DNA of 64,000 bases from contig CAXBLA010000006.1 in assembly GCA_963976625.1 (NCBI GenBank), positions 61,283-125,282 of the forward strand. Reading direction: 5' to 3'. The translations under genes were made by a program, and so were the position numbers. The notes below the pieces were generated by a model, which had not been told where the DNA came from, ran no database searches, and saw only the letters and a program-made list of their open reading frames with translations. How positions within the stretch are numbered: position 1 is the first letter of the stretch; each line of letters starts with the position of its first letter. Below, one piece after another: positions 45,579 to 55,541 of this stretch. Source of the stretch: UBA1924 sp963976625. GTDB lineage: Bacteria; Planctomycetota; Phycisphaerae; Phycisphaerales; UBA1924.

Positions 45579-46802
45579 TCACTCCGAGTCAGATTCCGAA
45601 TCAATCTCAGCGCTGATCTCGGAGACCGTCTCTTCTGCAGACATCGCCGCTTCACCGATCAGCTGGTAGCAGGTCGCCATCAAGCCGATCAGCGGGAATG
45701 GCCCGTCGATAAACGGGCTCGGTCCCAATCGACGCAGCAAGACACAGTTCACCGTCGGCGGCCCGATCGGGGTGTCCATCTCATCGAGCTCGCGTCCGAC
45801 CTCCCAGAACGAATCGATCGAGTCTTCCAGCGGAGCCGACGAGATATCCGAGATCCCGGGCACATGCTGGTGCAGCACCGGCGCCGGTCCGGGCCCTTGC
45901 ACCCCCACCGCCCGCTTCTGGCGCAGCCCATCGATCAGCTCTTGGCCCGGCATCCCCCGCAATCCGAAGATCATCATCGGGTCATCCCCGAGACGCTCGG
46001 CGAGCAGCGATGTCAGACACACCGTGTGCTTGCACCATGGGTCTTCTTTGGTCCAGTCCGGGCACGAGCACTCGGGCGTGATGTCCGCAGGCTCGGCCGG
46101 GAAGAGCTTGAGCCCCAATGGAGCGAACACATCTTCGATATTGCTGGGCAGCTCGCCGGCGAGGAGCTTGGCCGCGTAGCGTACCTGATCGGCCATCGCG
46201 ACAATGATCTTCTCCTGGGACTCGGCGCTGAACTCGTTGAGCCCGAGCGTCGCGACATACGGCTTATCGCTGCGTCCCTGGATGATCCCCTCGCACAGCG
46301 TGTCCTCGATGGTCAGGCGTTTGGTCTGCCCGAGCCGGGCGTACTCGATGCCGTCCTTGTATACATCGTTCTGAGCACCGGTCTCGGCGACGCGTAGCAG
46401 GCGCTGCATCACCCAGCTCGCGGGGGTCTCGCCGGCCTTGAGCTTGAGCTTGACACCGCCGCGCACGCGGCGCGGGTTCACCAGCGACTTACGCGAAGAC
46501 CGGAACGACGCGTACTGCGGCTTGATCTTCTTTGGAGCAGTCGGCACCGAAGCGCTCAGTGCCGGGGTCGAGATCACATTGACGACCCGGTCCTCGCGTG
46601 GGGGCTCGGCGGGCGTTGGTTTCTCTGCGGTTTTCTTGCTCGAACGCTTGGTGGTCTTTTTGGTGGTGCTGGCTTTTTTGGTCGTTTTCTTGGCGGCTTT
46701 CTTTGGCGCGGCTTTGGCCGACTGCTGCAAGGCAGCGAGCGGATCTACTTTGGGTTCGGCTTTAATCTTCTTGGCCTTTGAACTCGGTTCTTGATCAGTC
46801 AT
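45579..46802 (-). CDS. SWIM zinc-finger protein
   Basis: A 407-aa protein. The first about 75 residues are a Lys/Ala/Thr-rich tail with KKTTKKASTTKKTTKRSSKK runs, suggestive of nucleic-acid binding. The SWIM finger is CSCPDW...WCKH near residue 248. It is adjacent to, and cotranscribed with, a SNF2 helicase (24-base gap), a pairing seen repeatedly in bacteria, where the SWIM protein is thought to assist the helicase. ATG at 46802 with GGAGG seven bases upstream. Confidence 0.85.
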   Translation of the reverse strand: MTDQEPSSKAKKIKAEPKVDPLAALQQSAKAAPKKAAKKTTKKASTTKKTTKRSSKKTAEKPTPAEPPREDRVVNVISTPALSASVPTAPKKIKPQYASFRSSRKSLVNPRRVRGGVKLKLKAGETPASWVMQRLLRVAETGAQNDVYKDGIEYARLGQTKRLTIEDTLCEGIIQGRSDKPYVATLGLNEFSAESQEKIIVAMADQVRYAAKLLAGELPSNIEDVFAPLGLKLFPAEPADITPECSCPDWTKEDPWCKHTVCLTSLLAERLGDDPMMIFGLRGMPGQELIDGLRQKRAVGVQGPGPAPVLHQHVPGISDISSAPLEDSIDSFWEVGRELDEMDTPIGPPTVNCVLLRRLGPSPFIDGPFPLIGLMATCYQLIGEAAMSAEETVSEISAEIDSESDSE

Positions 46803-46825
46803 CGTTCGTCCTCCCTTCACCCGCC

Positions 46826-49800
46826 TTACATGTCATCGGCGATGGTGTCTGCACGGAGGGTCAAGAGTTCACGCAGTTTGTCGGTACCCAGATCGGTGAG
46901 CCAACGCTCGCCGTGCCCGATGATGTTCTCGGCCAGCTCGGTCTTCGACTCGATCATCTCGTCGATCCGCTCTTCGAGCGTGCCCCGGACGATGTACTTG
47001 TGCACCTGCACGGTTCGCGTCTGCCCGATGCGGTACGCACGGTCGGTCGCTTGGTTCTCGACCGCCGGGTTCCACCAGCGGTCGAAGTGGAACACATGCG
47101 TCGCCGCGGTCAGGTTGAGCCCCACACCACCGGCCTTGAGCGAGAGCAGCAGGATCGGGTTCTTGCCCGTCGCGTCCTGGAAGGTATCGATCATCTTCTG
47201 ACGCTTGCCCTGCGGCGTGCCCCCGTGCAAGAACAGCACATCCTTGCCCAGCTCGTTGCCCAGCATCGTGCTCAGGATATGCCCCATCTGGCGGAACTGC
47301 GTGAACACCAATGCCTGATCGCCCTCGCTGATCAGCTCCGAAACTTGTTCTAGCAATCGCACACACTTGCCCGATCGCATCGGGTCGATGGTCATGCCGA
47401 ACTGCGGATCGTTCTCTTTGAGCATCTGCGCTGGGTGGTTGCAGATCTGCTTGAGCTTGATGAGGGCCGCGAGCACCAAACCGCGGCGGTGGATCCCTTC
47501 GCTCTCGTCCACATCGGTGAGCATCCGCTGGACGCAGCCCTCGTAGAGCTTGGCCTGCTCGGGCGTCAGTGCGCACCATTCCTTGCTCTCGATCTTGTCT
47601 GGAAGATCCGAGACGACAGTTGGATCGGTCTTGACGCGACGCAGAATAAACGGCGAAACCATCGAACGCAGTTTGCCCATCTTGTTCTGATCGCGATGAC
47701 GCTCGATCGGCAGCGAGAACTTCTTGCGGAACCCCCCGGCAGACCCAAGGTACCCTGGATTGAGGAAGTCCATGATCGACCACAGCTCGGACAACCGGTT
47801 TTCCACCGGTGTACCAGTCAGGGCGATGCGTCTTGGCACCTTGATCCCGCGCACGGCCTGCGATTGCTTAGCGGCCGGGTTCTTGATGAACTGCGCCTCG
47901 TCGAGCACCATGCGGGCCCAGTTGACGGTGTTCATCAGGTCGTTATCGCGATGAGCGAGCGCGTAGGTCGTCAGGATCAGGTCCGCATCGTGGGCCTTCT
48001 TGGTGAACTCTTCGCCCTGCACACGATCGACGCCGTGATGGACGAGCACCTTGAGCGAGGGCGCGAACTTCTCGGCTTCCTTCACCCAGTTGCCGATCAC
48101 GGACATGGGGACGATCATCAGGGTCGGGCCGACCTCGACGCCATCCTTCTTGGCTTCGATGCGTTCGTGCGTCATCAGCGCCAGCAACTGGATCGTCTTG
48201 CCCAGACCCATGTCGTCGGCAAGGCACGCCCCGAACCCGAAGCGTTCCATGAAGACCATCCAGCTCATGCCGCGGGCTTGGTATGGACGCAAGGTGCCCT
48301 GGAAAGTCTCGGGTGTATCGAGCTTGGGCAGCTCAACGGACGCCCCGCCGGTGTCGCCACCGAGTAGTGAGGCGACCCAGCCGGTCGCTTCGACCCCGGT
48401 GACGGGCAGCCCGGTCTGGGCGGCGTCGGACGCGAGGGCCAACTGCATGGCTTCGCCGAGTTCCATCTCGCCGCCAGGGTTCTCGCCGATGAAGTTGACC
48501 GCGTTCTCGACATCTTCCGGGCGCACCTCGACCCACTGCCCGCCGATGCGCACGAGCGGCGCGTTCTGCTGGGCGAGCTGCTCGAACTCGTTGAGCGTGA
48601 GGGTGGTGTCGCCGATGGCGATCTCCCAGTGGTACCCGATGAGCGTGTTGAGCCCGAGCTGCGGCCCGGCGGCATCCGGATCGCCGGACTCTTCGCCGAA
48701 CATGTCCGTCGAGTCTGATTCGATTTTGAGCCGAGCGCCCAAACGCCCGGACTGCGATTCCCACCACGGCGGGCTCTCAACCGCGAACCCCTGCTCTTCA
48801 AGAATCGGCTTGATCTCCCGTAGGAACTGGTACGCTTCTTGCGAGTTGAGCAGTACTTCGATGGGCTCGGCGCTATCGAGCGCGTCTTCGAGCTTTTTAT
48901 AATGACGGCTCGCCCGCCCGAGCTCGGCCATCAGCAGCTCTTGCGGGTTCTCGAGGGTCAATCCTTGGATCACCACGCGCTCACGCGAGATCAGCCAGAT
49001 ATCCGAGGCTCGCAGGATCACCTCCGGGTCGTCGATGCTCTGGATAAAGAAGCTCATCGACCACAGCACGGTCTCGTCGGGCTTGGCGATATCCGAAGGC
49101 AGGTTGTCGGCGATCGGCTCGGCGATCCGCAGCCCGAAACGCCAGGCGCTCGACTCGCCGCGATCTTCGAGTTCCGAGATCCATCGGCGGACCTTGCGGG
49201 CGATGTCCGCACGCTGGCCGGCAACGCTGGGGACTTCTTCGGTGCCATCGAGCAAGCCGTGGAGCCACGCGACCTGTGAATCGCTGTCCGCATCCGCGTC
49301 TTCGATCGTGTCGTACATGTCCTCGACGATCATCGTCGATCGGCAGCGTGCGTCGGTGATCCCCGCGAGGAACTCGGTGGACATGCTCCACGCATCATGC
49401 GCGTGCTCGTCGGCCGTTGCCCTTGCAACCGCCGGCATCGAACGCACAAGCTTGCTCACGCGGTTGGCCGTCATGTCGTCAGAGAGCCACGGGTGCCACG
49501 CGGCGGTCAGCTCGCCCTGGGCGTCCTGGAGCAGCATCGGCACCACACGGTGCCCGGCCATCAGGTGCCATGAGAGGCGCGAAGCCGCGACAAAGTAAGT
49601 AATCCCCGGCCCGATCGAATACGAAGAATCTTCTTCGAGCTCCGCACGCTCGATCAGCTCTTCGAGCACCGCGCCCACATCGTTGGCATCGATCTTGATC
49701 GCCGGCACCGAGAACTCGCTGAGCACCGCGGCTTGATCTTCGTCCGCGTCACGCCCCATCAATCGGGACATAATCGTGCTGGGGATCGGCTTGCCCTCAA

Positions 49801-49987
49801 ACGACGGCAGGCGGAGCGCGATGGTCGAATCCTCGCCCTTGATCCCGACCGGGCGGGTCGCGAAGGGGTGCACGGGAGCTGCGTTTTCAGTAGAGCTTGT
49901 ATCTGCGCCAGGACCAGAACCATCGCCCCCCAGGCTTTCGCACCAGAGGTGCAACGCACCTTGAGTCCAGTTGGCATGAATGACCAT
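46826..49987 (-). CDS. SNF2/Rad54-family helicase
   Basis: About 1053 aa from the chosen Met (MVIHANWTQGALHLWCES); in-frame starts exist up to 50059. An N-terminal domain of about 540 residues is typical of bacterial SNF2 proteins. The SNF2 motor follows: LADDMGLGKTIQLLALM (motif I), VLDEAQFIKN (motif II, DEAQ), LTGTPVENRLSELWSIMDFLNPG (motif III), then RecA2 with LLSLKAGGVGLNLTAATHVFHFDRWWNPAVE and QATDRAYRIGQTR (motifs V-VI). It is an ATP-dependent DNA translocase. Encoded upstream of the SWIM gene. Confidence 0.95.
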   Translation of the reverse strand: MVIHANWTQGALHLWCESLGGDGSGPGADTSSTENAAPVHPFATRPVGIKGEDSTIALRLPSFEGKPIPSTIMSRLMGRDADEDQAAVLSEFSVPAIKIDANDVGAVLEELIERAELEEDSSYSIGPGITYFVAASRLSWHLMAGHRVVPMLLQDAQGELTAAWHPWLSDDMTANRVSKLVRSMPAVARATADEHAHDAWSMSTEFLAGITDARCRSTMIVEDMYDTIEDADADSDSQVAWLHGLLDGTEEVPSVAGQRADIARKVRRWISELEDRGESSAWRFGLRIAEPIADNLPSDIAKPDETVLWSMSFFIQSIDDPEVILRASDIWLISRERVVIQGLTLENPQELLMAELGRASRHYKKLEDALDSAEPIEVLLNSQEAYQFLREIKPILEEQGFAVESPPWWESQSGRLGARLKIESDSTDMFGEESGDPDAAGPQLGLNTLIGYHWEIAIGDTTLTLNEFEQLAQQNAPLVRIGGQWVEVRPEDVENAVNFIGENPGGEMELGEAMQLALASDAAQTGLPVTGVEATGWVASLLGGDTGGASVELPKLDTPETFQGTLRPYQARGMSWMVFMERFGFGACLADDMGLGKTIQLLALMTHERIEAKKDGVEVGPTLMIVPMSVIGNWVKEAEKFAPSLKVLVHHGVDRVQGEEFTKKAHDADLILTTYALAHRDNDLMNTVNWARMVLDEAQFIKNPAAKQSQAVRGIKVPRRIALTGTPVENRLSELWSIMDFLNPGYLGSAGGFRKKFSLPIERHRDQNKMGKLRSMVSPFILRRVKTDPTVVSDLPDKIESKEWCALTPEQAKLYEGCVQRMLTDVDESEGIHRRGLVLAALIKLKQICNHPAQMLKENDPQFGMTIDPMRSGKCVRLLEQVSELISEGDQALVFTQFRQMGHILSTMLGNELGKDVLFLHGGTPQGKRQKMIDTFQDATGKNPILLLSLKAGGVGLNLTAATHVFHFDRWWNPAVENQATDRAYRIGQTRTVQVHKYIVRGTLEERIDEMIESKTELAENIIGHGERWLTDLGTDKLRELLTLRADTIADDM

Positions 49988-50118
49988 GGCCGACAGATCG
50001 GCCTCTTGCTGGGGCATGTCGATCACAAAGCGGCTCCATCGCGGCGCCCGCATCCGCATCAACTATGCGAGAGTATGCGCGAGCGGCAGGATTCTTCAGC
50101 GGGAATCGGTCGAAAAAA

Positions 50119-50191
50119 TAGGAGAGCAGGGACTCGAACCCTGAACCTGCGGCTTAAAAGGCCGATGCTCTACCAATTGAGCTACTCTCCC
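50119..50191 (-). tRNA. tRNA-Lys(TTT)
   Basis: Minus-strand tRNA fold: acceptor GGGAGAG/CTCTCCT, D arm AGCTCAATTGGTAGAGC, anticodon loop CTTTTAA giving TTT, T loop GGTTCGAGTCC. Discriminator A, CCA not encoded. Confidence 0.95.
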
Positions 50192-50320
50192 ATCGCTTGC
50201 CCACCACGCACTGCCAGAGCAGGGCGGAGTTGTCAAGAGAGTCATAGTACGCAAGAACTTTGTGTTTTCAAACCCACGAACACGACTTCCTGACGCATTT
50301 CAAGAGTTTTTCGACCTTGC

Positions 50321-51574
50321 TCATTCTTTGTTCTGATCCCCAGCGTGGCTCATGAGCACCTCCAGATGCCGACCCGATGCCCCCTGCTGAGCCCGCACGC
50401 ACGCCTGAGCCCGCTGGCCCATGGCCGATCGGCGTCCCGGATCATCGAGCAGCCCCTCAATGACTGCCTTAACCTCATGCCGACCAACTACTTGGATCGC
50501 ATCGCCATCGAGCAACACCCGCATCGCCTGATCAAAGTCTGAGTTCGCCGGCCCGATCAGCACGGGCTTGCCCATGGCCGCGGGCTCGACAGGGTCGGAG
50601 CCGTAGAGATCGAAGAATGACCGCCCGATGATCACGATGTCGGCCAGCTCGTATATCGCCGAGAGCTCGCCGATCGTGTCAAGCACGAACCGCGTAGCGC
50701 CGGGCTTCTGCTCACCAGTCGATCGCCGCACACACCCCGACACCGCATCGCCGGCTTCCTGAAACCGATCCACCTTCCGCGGGGCCATTAATAACTGGAC
50801 ATCCTCGGGCACCGCAGCGTGAAGCATGGCTTCCTCGCCCGGCCCGGTGCTCCCCGCGACGATTAATGGCTTGGACAGGTCAATACCCATTGCCGAAGCG
50901 ATCTCGATGGCTTTTTCGGACGGCTGCGTATGGGCAGAGGCGTCGACCGCATCCCATTTCATCGTGCCCGTCACGCTGAGCCGATCCAGGTGGACACCCA
51001 TCGCCGAGAGCCGATCGCTGTACTGCTCGTCTTGTGCGCACACAAAGCACAGTCGCCCAAAGGTCGAGCGGAGCAGGAACCGGATCTTGCGATACCCCTT
51101 AAACGAACGAGCCGACAGGCGCCCGTTGATGATCCCAATCGGCACGCAACGCTTTGTGCAAGCTTTGATGAAGTTGGGCCAGACCTCAAGCTCCACCAGC
51201 CCGACCACATCGGGCTGGACGGTGTCGAGGAATCGGCGGACCATCCACGAGCAATCAAGCGGATAGCGCACCACATCGCACGAATCGAGCGATCCAAAGA
51301 GCGACTGGGCATGGGCCAGCCCGGTGTCGGTCGTCGCTGAAACAATCACATGAGCCCGCTGTGACAACTCGGGCACCAGCGATCGCAGCGCGTTGACCTC
51401 CCCCACCGATACCGCGTGGAGCATGATCCGGGGCTTGCCCGAAGCACTTGAGTGTTCTTTGAGCATGGCCGACACATGCCCGATGCGCTGATCCCACCCG
51501 GCCCGCTTCTTGCGCATCACAAACGGAGCGGCTACCAAGCCAAGCGGGATATAGAGCAGATCAAGCACATTCAC
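50321..51574 (-). CDS. waaA: 3-deoxy-D-manno-octulosonic acid transferase
   Basis: A 417-aa Kdo transferase, adding Kdo to lipid A precursors, so this organism should make an LPS-like outer membrane. Motifs: N-terminal membrane-associated helix, HAVSVGEVNALRSLVPEL near residue 55, VSATTDTGLAHA near 78, LVELEVWPNFI near 125 and GSTGPGEEAMLHAAVP near 240, then an UDP-glycosyltransferase-like C-terminal lobe (SELADIVIIGRSFFDLYGSDPVEPAAMGKPVLIGP). Full length. Confidence 0.93.
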   Translation of the reverse strand: MNVLDLLYIPLGLVAAPFVMRKKRAGWDQRIGHVSAMLKEHSSASGKPRIMLHAVSVGEVNALRSLVPELSQRAHVIVSATTDTGLAHAQSLFGSLDSCDVVRYPLDCSWMVRRFLDTVQPDVVGLVELEVWPNFIKACTKRCVPIGIINGRLSARSFKGYRKIRFLLRSTFGRLCFVCAQDEQYSDRLSAMGVHLDRLSVTGTMKWDAVDASAHTQPSEKAIEIASAMGIDLSKPLIVAGSTGPGEEAMLHAAVPEDVQLLMAPRKVDRFQEAGDAVSGCVRRSTGEQKPGATRFVLDTIGELSAIYELADIVIIGRSFFDLYGSDPVEPAAMGKPVLIGPANSDFDQAMRVLLDGDAIQVVGRHEVKAVIEGLLDDPGRRSAMGQRAQACVRAQQGASGRHLEVLMSHAGDQNKE

Positions 51575-51633
51575 GATGCACGATCATAGGGATTTAAATG
51601 TCGAAGGCCTCGATGGCCAGTCCAGCGTACAGT

Positions 51634-52272
51634 TCATCGCCGACGACGGGTGATGGCTAAGCCGCCAAAGCCCAGTAGTGCCACACCCGATGGCGACGGG
51701 CACGCGAAGACGGATGCCCCATTGAGCAAGAGTTCGCCCTCGCTGCTGCTCATGAGATCGACCGTGCGAGCGACGAAGTCAACATCAACAGCCTGGAGCG
51801 CAAAGCGTTCAGGGTCCGGGTCGGTGGTAAAGCTGAAATCGATTTTGCCACAGAATTTCGGTGCCAGATCGATCTCGAATGAGCCGATCACCTGGCCGAG
51901 TTCTGAGCCTGCCCCGGGTGGAAAATCAAAGAGATCAGTGAACACCACAAACTGACCGAAAATCACATCCCCGTAGTTTCCGTTGCCGTCGTACTCGCCC
52001 GGATCATTGACGGTCGACCACTCCGCATTGGTCCAACGGATATCCGTAATGAAATCTGTGGCACCGGATGTAGCGAGCCCGAACTGCCCGCCGAGCAGGT
52101 GGGTGCCGAAACTTGAATCGCCAAGAATATCAATGGATATAGTCACCGCGTTTCCTGGATCAATGAAACCATCCCAATCAACATCCATTGTGAGCGAAAA
52201 TGACTCCGCAGGCCCAGCGAACGCTCCCGATGAGAACACCGCAATCGCCGCCAATGTGACACACTTGTTCAT
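51634..52272 (-). CDS. PEP-CTERM-like secreted protein
   Basis: A 212-aa exported protein. ATG at 52272 with GGAGGA six bases upstream. Signal peptide MNKCVTLAAIAVFSSGAFA. The mature part is Asp/Gly/Phe-rich, with a beta-sandwich composition. The C-terminus has a PEP-CTERM-type signal, PSPSGVALLGFGGLAITRRRR, like that at 4674. Function unknown; likely a surface or matrix protein. Confidence 0.75.
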   Translation of the reverse strand: MNKCVTLAAIAVFSSGAFAGPAESFSLTMDVDWDGFIDPGNAVTISIDILGDSSFGTHLLGGQFGLATSGATDFITDIRWTNAEWSTVNDPGEYDGNGNYGDVIFGQFVVFTDLFDFPPGAGSELGQVIGSFEIDLAPKFCGKIDFSFTTDPDPERFALQAVDVDFVARTVDLMSSSEGELLLNGASVFACPSPSGVALLGFGGLAITRRRR

Positions 52273-52451
52273 CTCGTCCTCCTCTTTTGTCTGATCCATA
52301 CAGCTTGACCTGTGGACCCACACATCACAACCCACAAACCACGAGCGGCTTCGATCCACACGCTGAGTATACAAGAAGCGATCGAATACGCAAATTCAAT
52401 TTATTAAACAGTGCCAACAACTATTGTCTGATCAACAACTAACTGCTGTGT

Positions 52452-55400
52452 TCAATCTGGCCCACATCCTGCAGAAACTAGATCAAGGATCGCTGATACA
52501 TCGAAGAAGTCAAAGATTCCGTCACCATTGATGTCTGCGGCGGGCGCTTGGGTGTTGAAATCAGCAAGAAAATTGCTGATATCAAAGAAATCGACGATGA
52601 AGTCCGCGTTGTAATCCCCGCCGCAAGTCACCGCTAGCATCAGCTCGCCATCCAAGTCGATCGTTTGGAGAACTAGCCCGGACGGGAGTGGCTCATAGGT
52701 CACGATCTCTTCAAACGCACCGATGAACGCGCCGCCGCTGACGATGGCCCAGACATCCCCAAAGCTCGGGGAAAAGGATTCCCCGAACCGGACATCGAGT
52801 GTGCCCCCGAGCGTGATCCGCCCTTGACTAATCACCTCGATCGCATCAAACTGCCCCTCATCGGTGCCCTCGATATCAAGGATTACCCGAGCTTCGGGCT
52901 CCATTACGAGATCGTCGAGCCCGAGCGTGCGTGATGACCCCGCCGGATCCAGGGTTCCCCGTAGATTAAACCGTCCTCGAAACTCAAATGGACCTTGTCC
53001 TCGCATAAATCCGTCGCCTCGGATCAGCTGATCAGGCCCGATGACCGAGTCCCCGAGCGTGATCACACGCGAATCAAATCCATCATCGACCGAACTGAGT
53101 TCGATTGTCCCGCTGCCGAGGATCTCGGCCTCGTTCATGATCAGCGTTCCAAACCCGATGCCCTCCTCGGGCTGAAGGCTGACCATGCCCTCGTTGATGA
53201 AGGCTTCGCTCACCGTGAGCGCCGCGTTTGAGCGATTCACAACGATCGTTCCCCGATTCGTCACCCCCTCAAAGTCGACATCCAATCCACTGAGCGAATA
53301 GAAACCTGTCCCGTTCGCATCGAGCGTGACCCCTTTGAGGATCGCCCCGTTGTAAAACTCAACTTCGCTGTCTTCGACGAGATAAATCCCATCGCCGCTG
53401 AATGTCCCCGACAACCTCATGGGCGCCAATGGGTTGTTGGCAATCAGCTGCCCACGATTGACAAATCCCAGCCCCCCGTCTTCCCCGACCACCTCTCCCG
53501 AGCCTTGGAGCAGGTAGCCACCGCTGAGCCCCGAGCCATCCATCGCATAGACCCGAGGCCGAAGGTCCTGGGTTGACCATGCCATGGTGAACACCGAATC
53601 GCCCGAGAGATCTGCGGAGTCAAACACCAGCGTGCCTTCATCAAAGATATAGTGATTCCCGTTGATCTCGGTGTTCCCGCGAAGATAAACCTCGCTCTCG
53701 TTCGTCTGGTTGACATTGGCCCGGATATCGAGATTGCCGTCATAGCGCATGTTGTTGAGTACCAGATCCCCGCCGGCAATGAGCCGCAAAGGTGTCTCCA
53801 AGTCATTCATAATTGTGCAGTTGTTGAGTTCAGCATTCCAGAGTGTGAGCTGACCGTCGCCGACGATGAATCGGCTATCTGAAAACTCTCCTGAGATGCG
53901 AATCGCCCCGCCATCGGCGATGTAGTCTCCGCCAATGTGAGGCCCTCCCCCGATGATCAGCTCTCGCCCCTCATCCACCCAAATCTGAGAGTCGCTGGTG
54001 ATGGCTGTTGTTATCGTGCCCCAGCCGGAAATAGTCTGCGTCGATGGAAGCGTGAGCGATCCTTCTATAATGCCCCCACCATTTAGTCGGATCGATCCCT
54101 CGCCGAGGAGTACAGAATCAGGGTCACAAAACACAGTGGAACTCATGAGCGTCAGAATGCCGTTGTTGGTGCAAGCCCCCCCGAGATACAGCCGACCTGA
54201 CGAGACCAGATCTTGATTCCAGATCACATCGACTAATCGAGTCCGATCGAAGCGAATGCTCCCGCCTTGTTCGTAAACAAGTTCGGCGTTATAGATTTCT
54301 GCGTAGTCTAAAAACAGAATACTGCCATCAGCAATCAGCTGCCCCCCCACAACCTTAGCTCGGCATTTCATGTCGTCGGTCGAGATGATGGCCGATTGGT
54401 TGACGATCTGCCCCCCATTTGGAGTGGAGATCTCCCCACCCCCAACAATCGACTGCCCTGGCCTGATCGTCATCGTGTGCTGGTCCTCGACGATCAACTC
54501 ATTGATGCCGGGGACCATCACGATCTCGCCGTCCCCACTGACCACACAATCAGCCCCGATTCTCAGAGTCGCCCAGGCTGGACCATCCCCCCCGCCAACC
54601 ACAATTTGATCATCGTTGATATAATCACCTTCGAGCGTGAACACGGTGTAGTTCCGGCTCAATGAGAGCAAACTGGGCGTGCTCTCAGGCATCGGAAACT
54701 CAACATCCCCATCAATGAACAGTGCGGTGTCATTACCGAATGAGATCGAATCCACATTGACCCGAGTGCCGCCCGAGATTTCGAGCGTTGAGCCGTCCCC
54801 CATACCCAGATGCCCGCCCGTGAGCGTCGTCGCGGGCTCGAGACGAAGCGTGTTCTGCTCGATTATGATCCGCCCGGTCTCGCTCTGAACAAAGTCAAAG
54901 CCCAGCACCATCCCGTGCTCTGAGGGCACATCTGCAAGGATCAAACCCTCATTGCGGATGTTGCCACGCACCGCGCCCGACCCATGGATCGTCTGCTCTG
55001 GGCCGATGGTGATCTGATGATCAAGGCTCAGCAGCTGCGCATCGTACGGGCTCGTCTGCGAGTTCAGCTCGATGACCCCCTGCCCATCAATCCGGAACGG
55101 CTCGCCGGCCCTGAGGATGCTGTTGGCTTGCACACCATTGTCATTCATCCGGATTGTGCCCTCGTTGACCAGATCGCCGTGCATGTACCAGTTCACACCC
55201 CCGTGAAGACGCAGCTCAGCTTGAGGATTCAATATACTGACCGATCCGATCCTAAGAAGTCGATCGACTTCCACCGCGTAGGCCTCAGACCCACCCAACC
55301 CCGCATGATCCGACAGTCGCCATGGGTATCCCGCGAGGCTCCCGGTGATTGTGTTGGCCCAGTTGGCTTCCTCAAACCACTCCCCGTCGACCGGCACATT

Positions 55401-55541
55401 CCACCAGAAAGAGTTCGTCGTCTGATGTTCCGAGGGCGTCTTGGGTTGAGCCAAGAGCTGGGCTGATGCGAACCCATCGGCCAGCGCCATCACACCAACG
55501 ACAACACCACAAGACAACTTCACCCATGGTAAATCAGTCAT
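52452..55541 (-). CDS. Large secreted repetitive protein with GC-type dockerin
   Basis: A 1029-aa protein. Signal peptide about residues 1-28. The body (about 60-930) is Gly/Asn/Val-rich with many short beta strands and recurrent G-x-G-x(I/L) patterns such as GSGAVRGNIRNEGLI and GSGTIELSSVDDG, consistent with a beta-helix/autotransporter-like passenger. The C-terminus has two Asp/Asn-rich dockerin repeats, DYNADFIVDFFDISNFLADF and DINGDGIFDFFDVSAILDLV, ending in GC, which is the 'GC-type' dockerin associated with Phycisphaerae. Probably surface-exposed; a binding partner is not in the window. Confidence 0.82.
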   Translation of the reverse strand: MTDLPWVKLSCGVVVGVMALADGFASAQLLAQPKTPSEHQTTNSFWWNVPVDGEWFEEANWANTITGSLAGYPWRLSDHAGLGGSEAYAVEVDRLLRIGSVSILNPQAELRLHGGVNWYMHGDLVNEGTIRMNDNGVQANSILRAGEPFRIDGQGVIELNSQTSPYDAQLLSLDHQITIGPEQTIHGSGAVRGNIRNEGLILADVPSEHGMVLGFDFVQSETGRIIIEQNTLRLEPATTLTGGHLGMGDGSTLEISGGTRVNVDSISFGNDTALFIDGDVEFPMPESTPSLLSLSRNYTVFTLEGDYINDDQIVVGGGDGPAWATLRIGADCVVSGDGEIVMVPGINELIVEDQHTMTIRPGQSIVGGGEISTPNGGQIVNQSAIISTDDMKCRAKVVGGQLIADGSILFLDYAEIYNAELVYEQGGSIRFDRTRLVDVIWNQDLVSSGRLYLGGACTNNGILTLMSSTVFCDPDSVLLGEGSIRLNGGGIIEGSLTLPSTQTISGWGTITTAITSDSQIWVDEGRELIIGGGPHIGGDYIADGGAIRISGEFSDSRFIVGDGQLTLWNAELNNCTIMNDLETPLRLIAGGDLVLNNMRYDGNLDIRANVNQTNESEVYLRGNTEINGNHYIFDEGTLVFDSADLSGDSVFTMAWSTQDLRPRVYAMDGSGLSGGYLLQGSGEVVGEDGGLGFVNRGQLIANNPLAPMRLSGTFSGDGIYLVEDSEVEFYNGAILKGVTLDANGTGFYSLSGLDVDFEGVTNRGTIVVNRSNAALTVSEAFINEGMVSLQPEEGIGFGTLIMNEAEILGSGTIELSSVDDGFDSRVITLGDSVIGPDQLIRGDGFMRGQGPFEFRGRFNLRGTLDPAGSSRTLGLDDLVMEPEARVILDIEGTDEGQFDAIEVISQGRITLGGTLDVRFGESFSPSFGDVWAIVSGGAFIGAFEEIVTYEPLPSGLVLQTIDLDGELMLAVTCGGDYNADFIVDFFDISNFLADFNTQAPAADINGDGIFDFFDVSAILDLVSAGCGPD

